From Auanema rhodensis (lineage: Eukaryota > Nematoda > Chromadorea > Rhabditida > Rhabditidae), in the NCBI GenBank assembly GCA_964057225.1, contig OZ059900.1, positions 878,501-942,500 of the forward strand: a stretch of DNA of 64,000 nt, in the 5' to 3' direction. Positions 1 through 11,550 of the stretch are shown piece after piece. The position numbers and the translations under genes are program-made. The notes under the pieces are model-generated. The model made no database searches. It saw only the letters and a list, made by a program, of their open reading frames with translations, and was not told the DNA's origin. Position 1 is the first letter of the stretch; each line of letters starts with the position of its first letter.

Positions 1-22
1 CCTTTAACACCATATACTCACC

Positions 23-40
23 GATTTTTGGTACAAAATC
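23..40. repeat. Dyad-symmetric element GATTTT-6-AAAATC
   Basis: Six-base inverted arms GATTTT and AAAATC flank the loop TGGTAC, inside the most conserved part of the monomer. It recurs in nearly every copy. A variant lacking one A (GGTACAAATCTG) occurs near 10,577, 15,566, 16,956 and 36,418 and, inverted, near 38,378, 40,809 and 43,367. Isolated substitutions occur near 33,283 and 57,187. Possible binding site or hairpin; no function is shown. Confidence 0.6.
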
Positions 41-143
41 TGTAATACTTGTAAATTTTGATCATATTTGTTAAGATTCGAGAATCAAACACATAATACA
101 CGAAATAAGTCTATTTTTACAAGTTTGCACTGATATTTATTCA

Positions 144-155
144 TTTTGATCAAAA
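144..155. repeat. Conserved 12-bp palindrome TTTTGATCAAAA
   Basis: A perfect 12-bp palindrome at the centre of the conserved monomer box, next to an A6 tract and AAGGTCG. It is present in almost all monomers on both orientations. A T-for-G change (TTTTTATCAAAA) breaks it in a diagnostic subset near 9,648, 14,635, 20,193, 28,881, 33,053 and 34,444. Conservation within a homogenised satellite may mean constraint or just recent common origin. Confidence 0.6.
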
Positions 156-273
156 AAGGTCGAAAATAGAAAGAATTTTTGAAATTTCCGAGTTTTGAGT
201 CCAATTTGGCTAAATCGCTCATATATAAGATCAAAAGCATAGTTTTATTGTCTATAACAACAAAAGTCATCAA

Positions 274-294
274 TTAAACGCTAGTGATGTTTAA
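274..294. repeat. Dyad TTAAAC-9-GTTTAA in monomer tail
   Basis: Six-base inverted arms (274-279 and 289-294) around a 9-base loop in A- and B-type monomers. A second tail version, TTAAACA-CTAATGA-TGTTTAA (for example about 4,094-4,114), has seven-base arms. C-type monomers instead carry ACTGAATTTCAGT (for example 1,339-1,351), two perfect six-base arms around one T. The tail sequence differs between subtypes, yet each version keeps a small dyad. Confidence 0.5.
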
Positions 295-2083
295 ATACTG
301 AATTTCGCTCAAATAGCATTACTACACTAAGTATGGTCGTTTTTATGCCTTCAACACCATATACTCACCGATTTTTGGTACAAAATCTGTAATACTCGTA
401 AATTTTGATCATATTCGTTAAGATTTGAGAATCAAACATACAATACACAAAATCAGTCTATTTTTATGAGCTTGCACTGATATATATTCATTTTGATCAA
501 AAAAGGTCGAAAATAGAAAGAATTTTTGAAATTTCCGAGTTTTGAGTCTAATTTGGCTAAATCGCTCATATATATGATCAGAAGCATAGTTTTATTGTCT
601 ATGACAACAAAAGTCATCAATTAAACGCTAGTGATGTTTAAATACTGATTTTCGCTCAAATAGCATTACTACACTAAGTATGGTCGTTTTTATGCCTTTA
701 ACACCATATACTCACCGATTTTTGGTACAAAATCTGTAATACTCGTAAATTTTGATCATATTCGTTAAGATTTGAAAATCAAACACATAATACACGAAAT
801 AAGTCTATTTTTATAAGTTTGCACTGATATTTATTCATTTTGATCAAAAAAGGTCGAAAATAGAAAGAATTTTTGAAATTTCCGAGTTTTGAGTCTAATT
901 TGGCTAATTCGCTCATATATATGATCACAAGCATAGTTTTATTGTCTATGACAACAAAAATCATCAATTAAACGCTAGTGATGTTTAAATACTGATTTTC
1001 GCTCAAATAGCATTACTACACTAAGTATGGTCGTTTTTATGCCTTTAACACCATATACTAACCGATTTTTGGTACAAAATCTGTAATACTCGTAAATTTT
1101 GATCATATTCGTTAAGATTTGAGAATCAAACATACGATACACAAAATCAGTCTATTTTTATGAGCTTGCACTGATATATATTCATTTTGATCAAAAAAGG
1201 TCGAAAATAGAAAGAATTTTTGAAATTTCCGAGTTTTGAGTCTAATTTGGCTAAATCGCTCATATATATGATAAAAAGCATAGTTTTACTGTCTATGATA
1301 ACAAAAGTCTTCAAATATACACTAATAATGATTAAATCACTGAATTTCAGTCAAATAGCATTACTACACTAAGTATGGTCGTTTTTATGCCTTTAACACC
1401 ATATACTCACCGATTTTTGGTACAAAATCTGTAATACTTGTAAATTTTGATCATATTTGTTAAGATTCGAGAATCAAACACATAATACACGAAATAAGTC
1501 TATTTTTACAAGTTTGCACTGATATTTATTCATTTTGATCAAAAAAGGTCGAAAATAGAAAGAATTTTTGAAATTTCCGAGTTTTGAGTCCAATTTGGCT
1601 AAATCGCTCATATATAAGATCAAAAGCATAGTTTTATTGTCTATAACAACAAAAGTCATCAATTAAACGCTAGTGATGTTTAAATACTGAATTTCGCTCA
1701 AATAGCATTACTACACTAAGGATGGTCGTTTTTATGCCTTTAACACCATATACTCACCGATTTTTGGTACAAAATCTGTAATACTTGTAAATTTCGATCA
1801 TATTTGTTAAGATTCGAGAATCAAACACATAATACACGAAATAAGTCTATTTTTACAAGTTTGCACTGATATTTATTCATTTTGATCAAAAAAGGTCGAA
1901 AATAGAAAGAATTTTTGAAATTTCCGAGTTTTGAGTCCAATTTGGCTAAATCGCTCATATATATGATCAGAAGCATAGTTTTATTGTCTATGACTACAAA
2001 AATCATCAATTAAACGCTAGTGATGTTTAAATACTGATTTTCGCTCAAATAGCATTACTACACTAAGTATGGTCGTTTTTATG

Positions 2084-2430
2084 CCTTTAACACCATATAC
2101 TCACCGATTTTTGGTACAAAATCTGTAATACTCGTAAATTTTGATCATATTCGTTAAGATTTGAGAATCAAACATACAATACAAAAAATCAGTCTATTTT
2201 TATGAGCTTGCACTGATATATATTCATTTTGATCAAAAAAGGTCGAAAATAGAAAGAATTTTTGAAGTTTCCGAGTTTTGAGTCCAATTTGGCTAAATCG
2301 CTCATATATAAGATCAAAAGCATAGTTTTATTGTCTATAACAACAAAAGTCATCAATTAAACGCTAGTGATGTTTAAATACTGAATTTCGCTCAAATAGC
2401 ATTACTACACTAAGTATGGTCGTTTTTATG
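2084..2430 (+). repeat. Hybrid monomer, C front with A' back
   Basis: The first half carries C markers (ATTTGAGAATC, ACAATACAAAAAATC, GAGCTTGCAC, ATATATATTC). From GAAGTTTCC onward it carries A' markers (GAGTCCAATTT, TATAAGATCAAAAG, CTATAACAAC). The switch lies in the invariant central box. This is what unequal crossover or gene conversion between neighbouring monomers produces. Confidence 0.75.
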
Positions 2431-3074
2431 CCTTTAACACCATATACTCACCGATTTTTGGTACAAAATCTGTAATACTCGTAAATTTTGATCATATTCG
2501 TTAAGATTTGAGAATCAAACATACAATACAAAAAATCAGTCTATTTTTATGAGCTTGCACTGATATATATTCATTTTGATCAAAAAAGGTCGAAAATAGA
2601 AAGAATTTTTGAAATTTCCGAGTTTTGAGTCTAATTTGGCTAAATCGCTCATATATATGATCAAAAGCATAGTTTTACTGTCTATGATAACAAAAGTCTT
2701 CAAATATACACTAATAATGATTAAATCACTGAATTTCAGTCAAATAGCATTACTACACTAAGTATGGTCGTTTTTATGCCTTTAACACCATATACTCACC
2801 GATTTTTGGTACAAAATCTGTAATACTTGTAAATTTTGATCATATTTGTTAAGATTCGAGAATCAAACACATAATACACGAAATAAGTCTATTTTTACAA
2901 GTTTGCACTGATATTTATTCATTTTGATCAAAAAAGGTCGAAAATAGAAAGAATTTTTGAAGTTTCCGAGTTTTGAGTCCAATTTGGCTAAATCGCTCAT
3001 ATATAAGATCAAAAGCATAGTTTTATTGTCTATAACAACAAAAGTCATCAATTAAACGCTAGTGATGTTTAAAT

Positions 3075-6000
3075 ACTGAATTTCGCTCAAATAGCATTAC
3101 TACACTAAGTATGGTCGTTTTTATGCCTTTAACACCATATACTCACCGATTTTTGGTACAAAATCTGTAATACTCGTAAATTTTGATCATATTCGTTAAG
3201 ATTTGAGAATCAAACATACAATACAAAAAATCAGTCTATTTTTATGAGCTTGCACTGATATATATTCATTTTGATCAAAAAAGGTCGAAAATAGAAAGAA
3301 TTTTTGAAATTTCCGAGTTTTGAGTCTAATTTGGCTAAATCGCTCATATATATGATCAAAAGCATAGTTTTACTGTCTATGATAACAAAAGTCTTCAAAT
3401 ATACACTAATAATGATTAAATCACTGAATTTCAGTCAAATAGCATTACTACACTAAGTATGGTCGTTTTTATGCCTTTAACACCATATACTCACCGATTT
3501 TTGGTACAAAATCTGTAATACTTGTAAATTTTGATCATATTTGCTAAGATTCGAGAATCAAACACATAATACACGAAATAAGTCTATTTTTACAAGTTTG
3601 CACTGATATTTATTCATTTTGATCAAAAAAGGTCGAAAATAGAAAGAATTTTTGAAATTTCCGAGTTTTGAGTCCAATTTGGCTAAATCGCTCATATATA
3701 AGATCAAAAGCATAGTTTTATTGTCTATAACAACAAAAGTCATCAATTAAACGCTAGTGATGTTTAAATACTGAATTTCGCTCAAATAGCATTACTACAC
3801 TAAGTATGGTCGTTTTTATGCCTTTAACACCATATACTCACCGATTTTTGGTACAAAATCTGTAATACTCGTAAATTTTGATCATATTCGTTAAGATTTG
3901 AGAATCAAACATACAATACAAAAAATCAGTCTATTTTTATGAGCTTGCACTGATATATATTCATTTTGATCAAAAAAGGTCGAAAATAGAAAGAATTTTT
4001 GAAATTTCCGAGTTTTGAGTCTAATTTGGCTAAATCGCTCATATATATGATCAGAAGCATAGTTTTATTGTCTATGACAACAAAAGTCATTAGTTAAACA
4101 CTAATGATGTTTAAATCACTAAATTTCGCTCAAATAGCATTACTACACTAAGTATGGTCGTTTTTATGCCTTTAACACCATATACTCACCGATTTTTGGT
4201 ACAAAATCTGTAATACTTGTAAATTTTGATCATATTCGTTAAGAGTCGAGAATCAAACACATAATACACGAAATAAGTCTATTTTTATGAGTTTGCACTG
4301 ATATTTATTCATTTTGATCAAAAAAGGTCGAAAATAGAAAGAATTTTTGAAATTTCCGAGTTTTGAGTCCAATTTGGCTAAATCGCTCATATATAAGATC
4401 AAAAGCATAGTTTTATTGTCTATAACAACAAAAGTCATCAATTAAACGCTAGTGATGTTTAAATACTGAATTTCGCTCAAATAGCATTACTACACTAAGT
4501 ATGGTCGTTTTTATGCCTTTAACACCATATACTCACCGATTTTTGGTACAAAATCTGTAATACTCGTAAATTTTGTTCATATTCGTTAAGATTTGAGAAT
4601 CAAACATACGATACACAAAATCAGTTTATTTTTACGAGTTTGCACTGATATTTATTCATTTTGATCAAAAAAGGTCGAAAATAGAAAGAATTTTTGAAAT
4701 TTCCGAGTTTTGAGTCTAATTTGGCTAAATCGCTCATATATATGATCAGAAGCATAGTTTTATTGTCTATGACAACAAAAGTCATCAATTAAACGCTAGT
4801 GATGTTTAAATACTGATTTTCGCTCAAATAGCATTACTACACTAAGTATGGTCGTTTTTATGCCTTTAACACCATATACTCACCGATTTTTGGTACAAAA
4901 TCTGTAATACTCGTAAATTTTGATCATATTCGTTAAGATTTGAAAATCAAACACATAATACACGAAATAAGTCTATTTTTATGAGTTTGCACTGATATTT
5001 GTTTATTTTGATCAAAAAAGGTCGAAAATAGAAAGAATTTTTGAAATTTCCGAGTTTTGAGTCTAATTTGGCTAATTCGCTCATATATATGATCACAAGC
5101 ATAGTTTTATTGTCTATGACAACAAAAATCATCAATTAAACGCTAGTGATGTTTAAATACTGATTTTCGCTCAAATAGCATTACTACACTAAGTATGGTC
5201 GTTTTTATGCCTTTAACACCATATACTCACCGATTTTTGGTACAAAATCTGTAATACTCGTAAATTTTGATCATATTCGTTAAGATTTGAGAATCAAACA
5301 TACGATACACGAAATAAGTTTATTTTTACGAGTTTGCACTGATATTTATTCATTTTGATCAAAAAAGGTCGAAAATAGAAAGAATTTTCGAAATTTCCGA
5401 GTTTTGAGTCTAAATTGGCTAAATCGCTCATATATATGATAAAAAGCATAGTTTTACTGTCTATGATAACAAAAGTCTTCAAATATACACTAATAATGAT
5501 TAAATCACTGAATTTCAGTCAAATAGCATTACTACACTAAGTATGGTCGTTTTTATGCCTTTAACACCATATACTCACCGATTTTTGGTACAAAATCTGT
5601 AATACTTGTAAATTTTGATCATATTTGTTAAGATTTGAGAATCAAACACATAATACACGAAATAAGTCTATTTTTACAAGTTTGCACTGATATTTATTCA
5701 TTTTGATCAAAAAAGGTCGAAAATAGAAAGAATTTTTGAAATTTCCGAGTTTTGAGTCCAATTTGGCTAAATCGCTCATATATAAGATCAAAAGCATAGT
5801 TTTATTGTCTATAACAACAAAAGTCATCAATTAAACGCTAGTGATGTTTAAATACTGAATTTCGCTCAAATAGCATTACTACACTAAGTATGGTCGTTTT
5901 TATGCCTTTAACACCATATACTCACCGATTTTTGGTACAAAATCTGTAATACTTGTAAATTTTGATCATATTTGTTAAGATTCGAGAATCAAACATACAA

Positions 6001-6090
6001 TACACAAAATCAGTCTATTTTTATAAGCTTGCACTGATATATATTCATTTTGATCAAAAAAGGTCGAAAATAGAAAGAATTTTTGAAATT
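3075..6090 (+). repeat. Nine-monomer duplication (period 3,125 bp), copy 1
   Basis: This stretch and 6,200-9,215 carry the same ordered monomers 3,125-3,126 bp apart. Shared markers include TTTGCTAAGATTCG (3,541 and 6,667), TTTTGTTCATATTCG (about 4,574 and 7,699), GATATTTGTTTATTTTG (about 4,994 and 8,119) and AATTTTCGAAATT (about 5,385 and 8,510). Differences cluster at 4,087-4,130, where this copy has the TTAGTTAAACACTAATG tail and the other has the ATCAATTAAACGC tail. That patch looks like local gene conversion. Ends are approximate because neighbouring monomers are also similar. Confidence 0.8.
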
Positions 6091-6199
6091 TCCGAGTTTT
6101 GAGTCCAATTTGGCTAAATCGCTCATATATATGATCAAAAGCATAGTTCTATTGTCTATAACAACAAAAGTCTTCAATTAAACGCTAGTGATGTTTTAA

Positions 6200-9100
6200 T
6201 ACTGAATTTCGCTCAAATAGCATTACTACACTAAGTATGGTCGTTTTTATGCCTTTAACACCATATACTCACCGATTTTTGGTACAAAATCTGTAATACT
6301 CGTAAATTTTGATCATATTCGTTAAGATTTGAGAATCAAACATACAATACAAAAAATCAGTCTATTTTTATGAGCTTGCACTGATATATATTCATTTTGA
6401 TCAAAAAAGGTCGAAAATAGAAAGAATTTTTGAAATTTCCGAGTTTTGAGTCTAATTTGGCTAAATCGCTCATATATATGATCAAAAGCATAGTTTTACT
6501 GTCTATGATAACAAAAGTCTTCAAATATACACTAATAATGATTAAATCACTGAATTTCAGTCAAATAGCATTACTACACTAAGTATGGTCGTTTTTATGC
6601 CTTTAACACCATATACTCACCGATTTTTGGTACAAAATCTGTAATACTTGTAAATTTTGATCATATTTGCTAAGATTCGAGAATCAAACACATAATACAC
6701 GAAATAAGTCTATTTTTACAAGTTTGCACTGATATTTATTCATTTTGATCAAAAAAGGTCGAAAATAGAAAGAATTTTTGAAATTTCCGAGTTTTGAGTC
6801 CAATTTGGCTAAATCGCTCATATATAAGATCAAAAGCATAGTTTTATTGTCTATAACAACAAAAGTCATCAATTAAACGCTAGTGATGTTTAAATACTGA
6901 ATTTCGCTCAAATAGCATTACTACACTAAGTATGGTCGTTTTTATGCCTTTAACACCATATACTCACCGATTTTTGGTACAAAATCTGTAATACTCGTAA
7001 ATTTTGATCATATTCGTTAAGATTTGAGAATCAAACATACAATACAAAAAATCAGTCTATTTTTATGAGCTTGCACTGATATATATTCATTTTGATCAAA
7101 AAAGGTCGAAAATAGAAAGAATTTTTGAAATTTCCGAGTTTTGAGTCTAATTTGGCTAAATCGCTCATATATATGATCAGAAGCATAGTTTTATTGTCTA
7201 TGACAACAAAAGTCATCAATTAAACGCTAGTGATGTTTAAATACTGATTTTCGCTCAAATAGCATTACTACACTAAGTATGGTCGTTTTTATGCCTTTAA
7301 CACCATATACTCACCGATTTTTGGTACAAAATCTGTAATACTTGTAAATTTTGATCAAATTTGTTAAGATTCGAGAATCAAACACATAATACACGAAATA
7401 AGTCTATTTTTATGAGTTTGCACTGATATTTATTCATTTTGATCAAAAAAGGTCGAAAATAGAAAGAATTTTTGAAATTTCCGAGTTTTGAGTCCAATTT
7501 GGCTAAATCGCTCATATATAAGATCAAAAGCATAGTTTTATTGTCTATAACAACAAAAGTCATCAATTAAACGCTAGTGATGTTTAAATACTGAATTTCG
7601 CTCAAATAGCATTACTACACTAAGTATGGTCGTTTTTATGCCTTTAACACCATATACTCACCGATTTTTGGTACAAAATCTGTAATACTCGTAAATTTTG
7701 TTCATATTCGTTAAGATTTGAGAATCAAACATACGATACACAAAATCAGTTTATTTTTACGAGTTTGCACTGATATTTATTCATTTTGATCAAAAAAGGT
7801 CGAAAATAGAAAGAATTTTTGAAATTTCCGAGTTTTGAGTCTAATTTGGCTAAATCGCTCATATATATGATCAGAAGCATAGTTTTATTGTCTATGACAA
7901 CAAAAGTCATCAATTAAACGCTAGTGATGTTTAAATACTGATTTTCGCTCAAATAGCATTACTACACTAAGTATGGTCGTTTTTATGCCTTTAACACCAT
8001 ATACTCACCGATTTTTGGTACAAAATCTGTAATACTCGTAAATTTTGATCATATTCGTTAAGATTTGAAAATCAAACACATAATACACGAAATAAGTCTA
8101 TTTTTATGAGTTTGCACTGATATTTGTTTATTTTGATCAAAAAAGGTCGAAAATAGAAAGAATTTTTGAAATTTCCGAGTTTTGAGTCTAATTTGGCTAA
8201 TTCGCTCATATATATGATCACAAGCATAGTTTTATTGTCTATGACAACAAAAATCATCAATTAAACGCTAGTGATGTTTAAATACTGATTTTCGCTCAAA
8301 TAGCATTACTACACTAAGTATGGTCGTTTTTATGCCTTTAACACCATATACTCACCGATTTTTGGTACAAAATCTGTAATACTCGTAAATTTTGATCATA
8401 TTCGTTAAGATTTGAGAATCAAACATACGATACACGAAATAAGTTTATTTTTACGAGTTTGCACTGATATTTATTCATTTTGATCAAAAAAGGTCGAAAA
8501 TAGAAAGAATTTTCGAAATTTCCGAGTTTTGAGTCTAATTTGGCTAAATCGCTCATATATATGATAAAAAGCATAGTTTTACTGTCTATGATAACAAAAG
8601 TCTTCAAATATACACTAATAATGATTAAATCACTGAATTTCAGTCAAATAGCATTACTACACTAAGTATGGTCGTTTTTATGCCTTTAACACCATATACT
8701 CACCGATTTTTGGTACAAAATCTGTAATACTTGTAAATTTTGATCATATTTGTTAAGATTTGAGAATCAAACACATAATACACGAAATAAGTCTATTTTT
8801 ACAAGTTTGCACTGATATTTATTCATTTTGATCAAAAAAGGTCGAAAATAGAAAGAATTTTTGAAATTTCCGAGTTTTGAGTCCAATTTGGCTAAATCGC
8901 TCATATATAAGATCAAAAGCATAGTTTTATTGTCTATAACAACAAAAGTCATCAATTAAACGCTAGTGATGTTTAAATACTGAATTTCGCTCAAATAGCA
9001 TTACTACACTAAGTATGGTCGTTTTTATGCCTTTAACACCATATACTCACCGATTTTTGGTACAAAATCTGTAATACTTGTAAATTTTGATCATATTTGT

Positions 9101-9215
9101 TAAGATTCGAGAATCAAACATACAATACACAAAATCAGTCTATTTTTATAAGCTTGCACTGATATATATTCATTTTGATCAAAAAAGGTCGAAAATAGAA
9201 AGAATTTTTGAAATT
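6200..9215 (+). repeat. Nine-monomer duplication (period 3,125 bp), copy 2
   Basis: Partner of 3,075-6,090. Its right part also belongs to the 4,987-bp duplication starting near 6,564, so the two events overlap. Similarity to copy 1 ends near 9,215, where this copy continues with GAGTCTAATTT and an ATACATGATCAG tail while copy 1 continues with GAGTCCAATTT and an ATATATGATCAAAAG tail. Confidence 0.8.
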
Positions 9216-10768
9216 TCCGAGTTTTGAGTCTAATTTGGCTAAATCGCTCATATACATGATCAGAAGCATAGTTTCATTGTCTATGACAACAAAAGTCATC
9301 AATTAAACGCTAGTGATGTTTAAATACTGATTTTCGCTCAAATAGCATTACTACACTAAGTATGGTCGTTTTTATGCCTTTAACACCATATACTCACCGA
9401 TTTTTGGTACAAAATCTGTAATACTCGTAAATTTTGATCATTTTCGTTAAGATTTCACATTTGAAAATCAAACACACAATGAACAAAATCAGTCTATTTT
9501 TATGAGTTTGCACTGATATATATTCATTTTGATCAAAAAAGGTGTGATACTCGTAAATTTTGATCATATTCGGTGAGATTCGAGGATCGAACACACAATA
9601 CACGAAATAAGTTTATTTTTACGAGTTTGCACTGATATTTATTCATTTTTATCAAAAAAGGTCGAAAATAGAAAGAATTTTTGAAATTTCCGAGTTTTGA
9701 GTCTAATTTGGCTAAATCGCTCATATATATGATCAAAAGCATAGTTTTACTGTCTATGATAACAAAAGTCTTCAAATATACACTAATAATGTGTAAATCA
9801 CTGAATTTCACTCAAATAGCTTTACTACACTAAGTATGGTCGTTTTTATGCCTTCAACACCATATACTCACCGATTTTTGGTACAAAATCTGTAATACTC
9901 GTAAATTTTGATCATATTCGTTAAGATTTGAGAATCAAACATACAATACACAAAATCAGTCTATTTTTATAAGCTTGCACTGATATATATTCATTTTGAT
10001 CAAAAAAGGTCGAAAATAGAAAGAATTTTTGAAATTTCCGAGTTTTGAGTCTAATTTGGCTAAATCGCTCATATACATGATCAGAAGCATAGTTTCATTG
10101 TCTATGACAACAAAAGTCATCAATTAAACGCTAGTGATGTTTAAATACTGATTTTCGCTCAAATAGCATTACTACACTAAGTATGGTCGTTTTTATGCCT
10201 TTAACACCATATACTCACCGATTTTTGGTACAAAATCTGTAATACTCGTAAATTTTGATCATTTTCGTTAAGATTTGAGAATCAAACATACAATACACAA
10301 AATCAGTCTATTTTTATGAGCTTGCACTGATATATATTCATTTTGATCAAAAAAGGTCGAAAATAGAAAGAATTTTTGAAATTTACGAGTTTTGAGTCTA
10401 ATTTGGCTAAATCGCTCATATATATGATCAGAAGCATAGTTTTATTGTCTATGACAACAAAAGTCATTAGTTAAACACTAATGATGTTTAAATCACTAAA
10501 TTTCGCTCAAATAGCATTACTACACTAAGTATGGTCGTTTTTATGCCTTTAACACCATATACTCACCGATTTTTGGTACAAATCTGTGATACTCGTAAAT
10601 TTTGATCATATTCGGTGAGATTCGAGAATCAAACACACAATACACGAAATAAGTTTATTTTTACGAGTTTGCACTGATATTTATTCATTTTGATCAAAAA
10701 AGGTCGAAAATAGAAAGAATTTTTGAAATTTCCGAGTTTTGAGTCTAATTTGGCTAAATCGCTCATAT
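6564..10768 (+). repeat. Segmental duplication (period 4,987 bp), copy 1
   Basis: About 4.2 kb repeated at 11,551-15,755 with a constant offset of 4,987 bp. The offset is not a whole number of 347-bp monomers because the unit contains one 474-bp compound monomer (9,377-9,850). Shared markers are TTTGCTAAG (6,667 and 11,654), GATCAAATTTGTTAAG (about 7,353 and 12,340) and the compound monomer. The left limit is set by unlike tails before the A monomer. The right limit is set by ATACATGATCAG near 10,769 against ATATATGATCAAAAG in copy 2. Confidence 0.85.
9377..9850 (+). repeat. 474-bp compound monomer, first copy
   Basis: A monomer runs normally for 167 bp to TCAAAAAAGGT (9,543). Instead of CGAAAATAG it jumps back to GTGATACTCGTAAATTTTG, about position 42 of another monomer, and then runs to the end. 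The net effect is about 127 extra bases. It also contains TTTCACATTTGAAAATC, a small insertion against the usual ATTTGAGAATC, and AGGATCGAACAC. Identical architecture recurs at 14,364-14,837 and, inverted, at 41,541-42,014, so it is a unique historical marker. Confidence 0.88.
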
Positions 10769-11550
10769 ACATGATCAGAAGCATAGTTTCATTGTCTATG
10801 ACAACAAAAGTCATCAATTAAACGCTAGTGATGTTTAAATACTGATTTTCGCTCAAATAGCATTACTACACTAAGTATGGTCGTTTTTATGCCTTTAACA
10901 CCATATACTCACCGATTTTTGGTACAAAATCTGTAATACTCGTAAATTTTGATCATTTTCGTTAAGATTTGAGAATCAAACATACAATACACAAAATCAG
11001 TCTATTTTTATGAGCTTGCACTGATATATATTCATTTTGATCAAAAAAGGTCGAAAATAGAAAGAATTTTTGAAATTTACGAGTTTTGAGTCTAATTTGG
11101 CTAAATCGCTCATATATATGATCAGAAGCATAGTTTTATTGTCTATGACAACAAAAGTCATTAGTTAAACACTAATGATGTTTAAATCACTAAATTTCGC
11201 TCAAATAGCATTACTACACTAAGTATGGTCGTTTTTATGCCTTTAACACCATATACTCACCGATTTTTGGTACAAAATCTGTAATACTCGTAAATTTTGA
11301 TCATTTTCGTTAAGATTTGAGAATCAAACATACAATACACAAAATCAGTCTATTTTTATAAGCTTGCACTGATATATATTCATTTTGATCAAAAAAGGTC
11401 GAAAATAGAAAGAATTTTTGAAATTTCCGAGTTTTGAGTCTAATTTGGCTAAATCGCTCATATACATGATCAGAAGCATAGTTTCATTGTCTATGACAAC
11501 AAAAGTCATCAATTAAACGCTAGTGATGTTTAAATACTGATTTTCGCTCA

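Larger units (their letters stand above)
1..347 (+). repeat. Reference satellite monomer (A type)
   Basis: First complete monomer, used as the reference. It has 52 C and 46 G in 347 bp. It holds nine CpG dinucleotides against about 6.9 expected from composition, so CpG is not depleted. Two stretches are almost invariant across the window: about 313-347 plus 1-50 (GCATTACTACACTAAG through GGTACAAAATCTGT) and about 124-200 (TTTGCACTGATAT through the AAATTTCCGAGTTTTGAGTC region). Variation is concentrated at about 50-123 and 205-310. The central box has A-tracts at 152-157, 163-166, 170-172, 176-180 (T) and 182-187, some near 10-bp spacing, which could favour curvature. The length is close to two nucleosome repeats, which is suggestive only. 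Confidence 0.9.

Noticed and set aside
70-92. CENP-B box-like motif around TTCGTTAAGATTCGAGA
   Set aside because: The vertebrate core needs TTCG, four bases, A, two bases, CGGG. Here the A is G and CGGG is absent in all subtypes I read.
201-245. TATA-like CATATATATGATC as a promoter in each monomer
   Set aside because: The stretch is AT-rich by composition and there is no supporting element or transcript evidence.
85-273. 62-codon minus-strand frame (MMTFVVIDNKTM...) repeated in about half of the monomers, and its relatives of 61 to 101 codons elsewhere
   Set aside because: It repeats once per satellite monomer, matches no family I recognise, varies in start and stop between copies, and is broken by small indels in some. 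It is best explained as a chance frame carried by homogenised repeats, so none is listed as a gene.
9394-9603. 69-codon frame across the compound monomer (also 14,381-14,590 and 41,788-41,997)
   Set aside because: It exists only because the compound monomer joins two frames, it is a different frame from the common one, and its three copies are one event duplicated.
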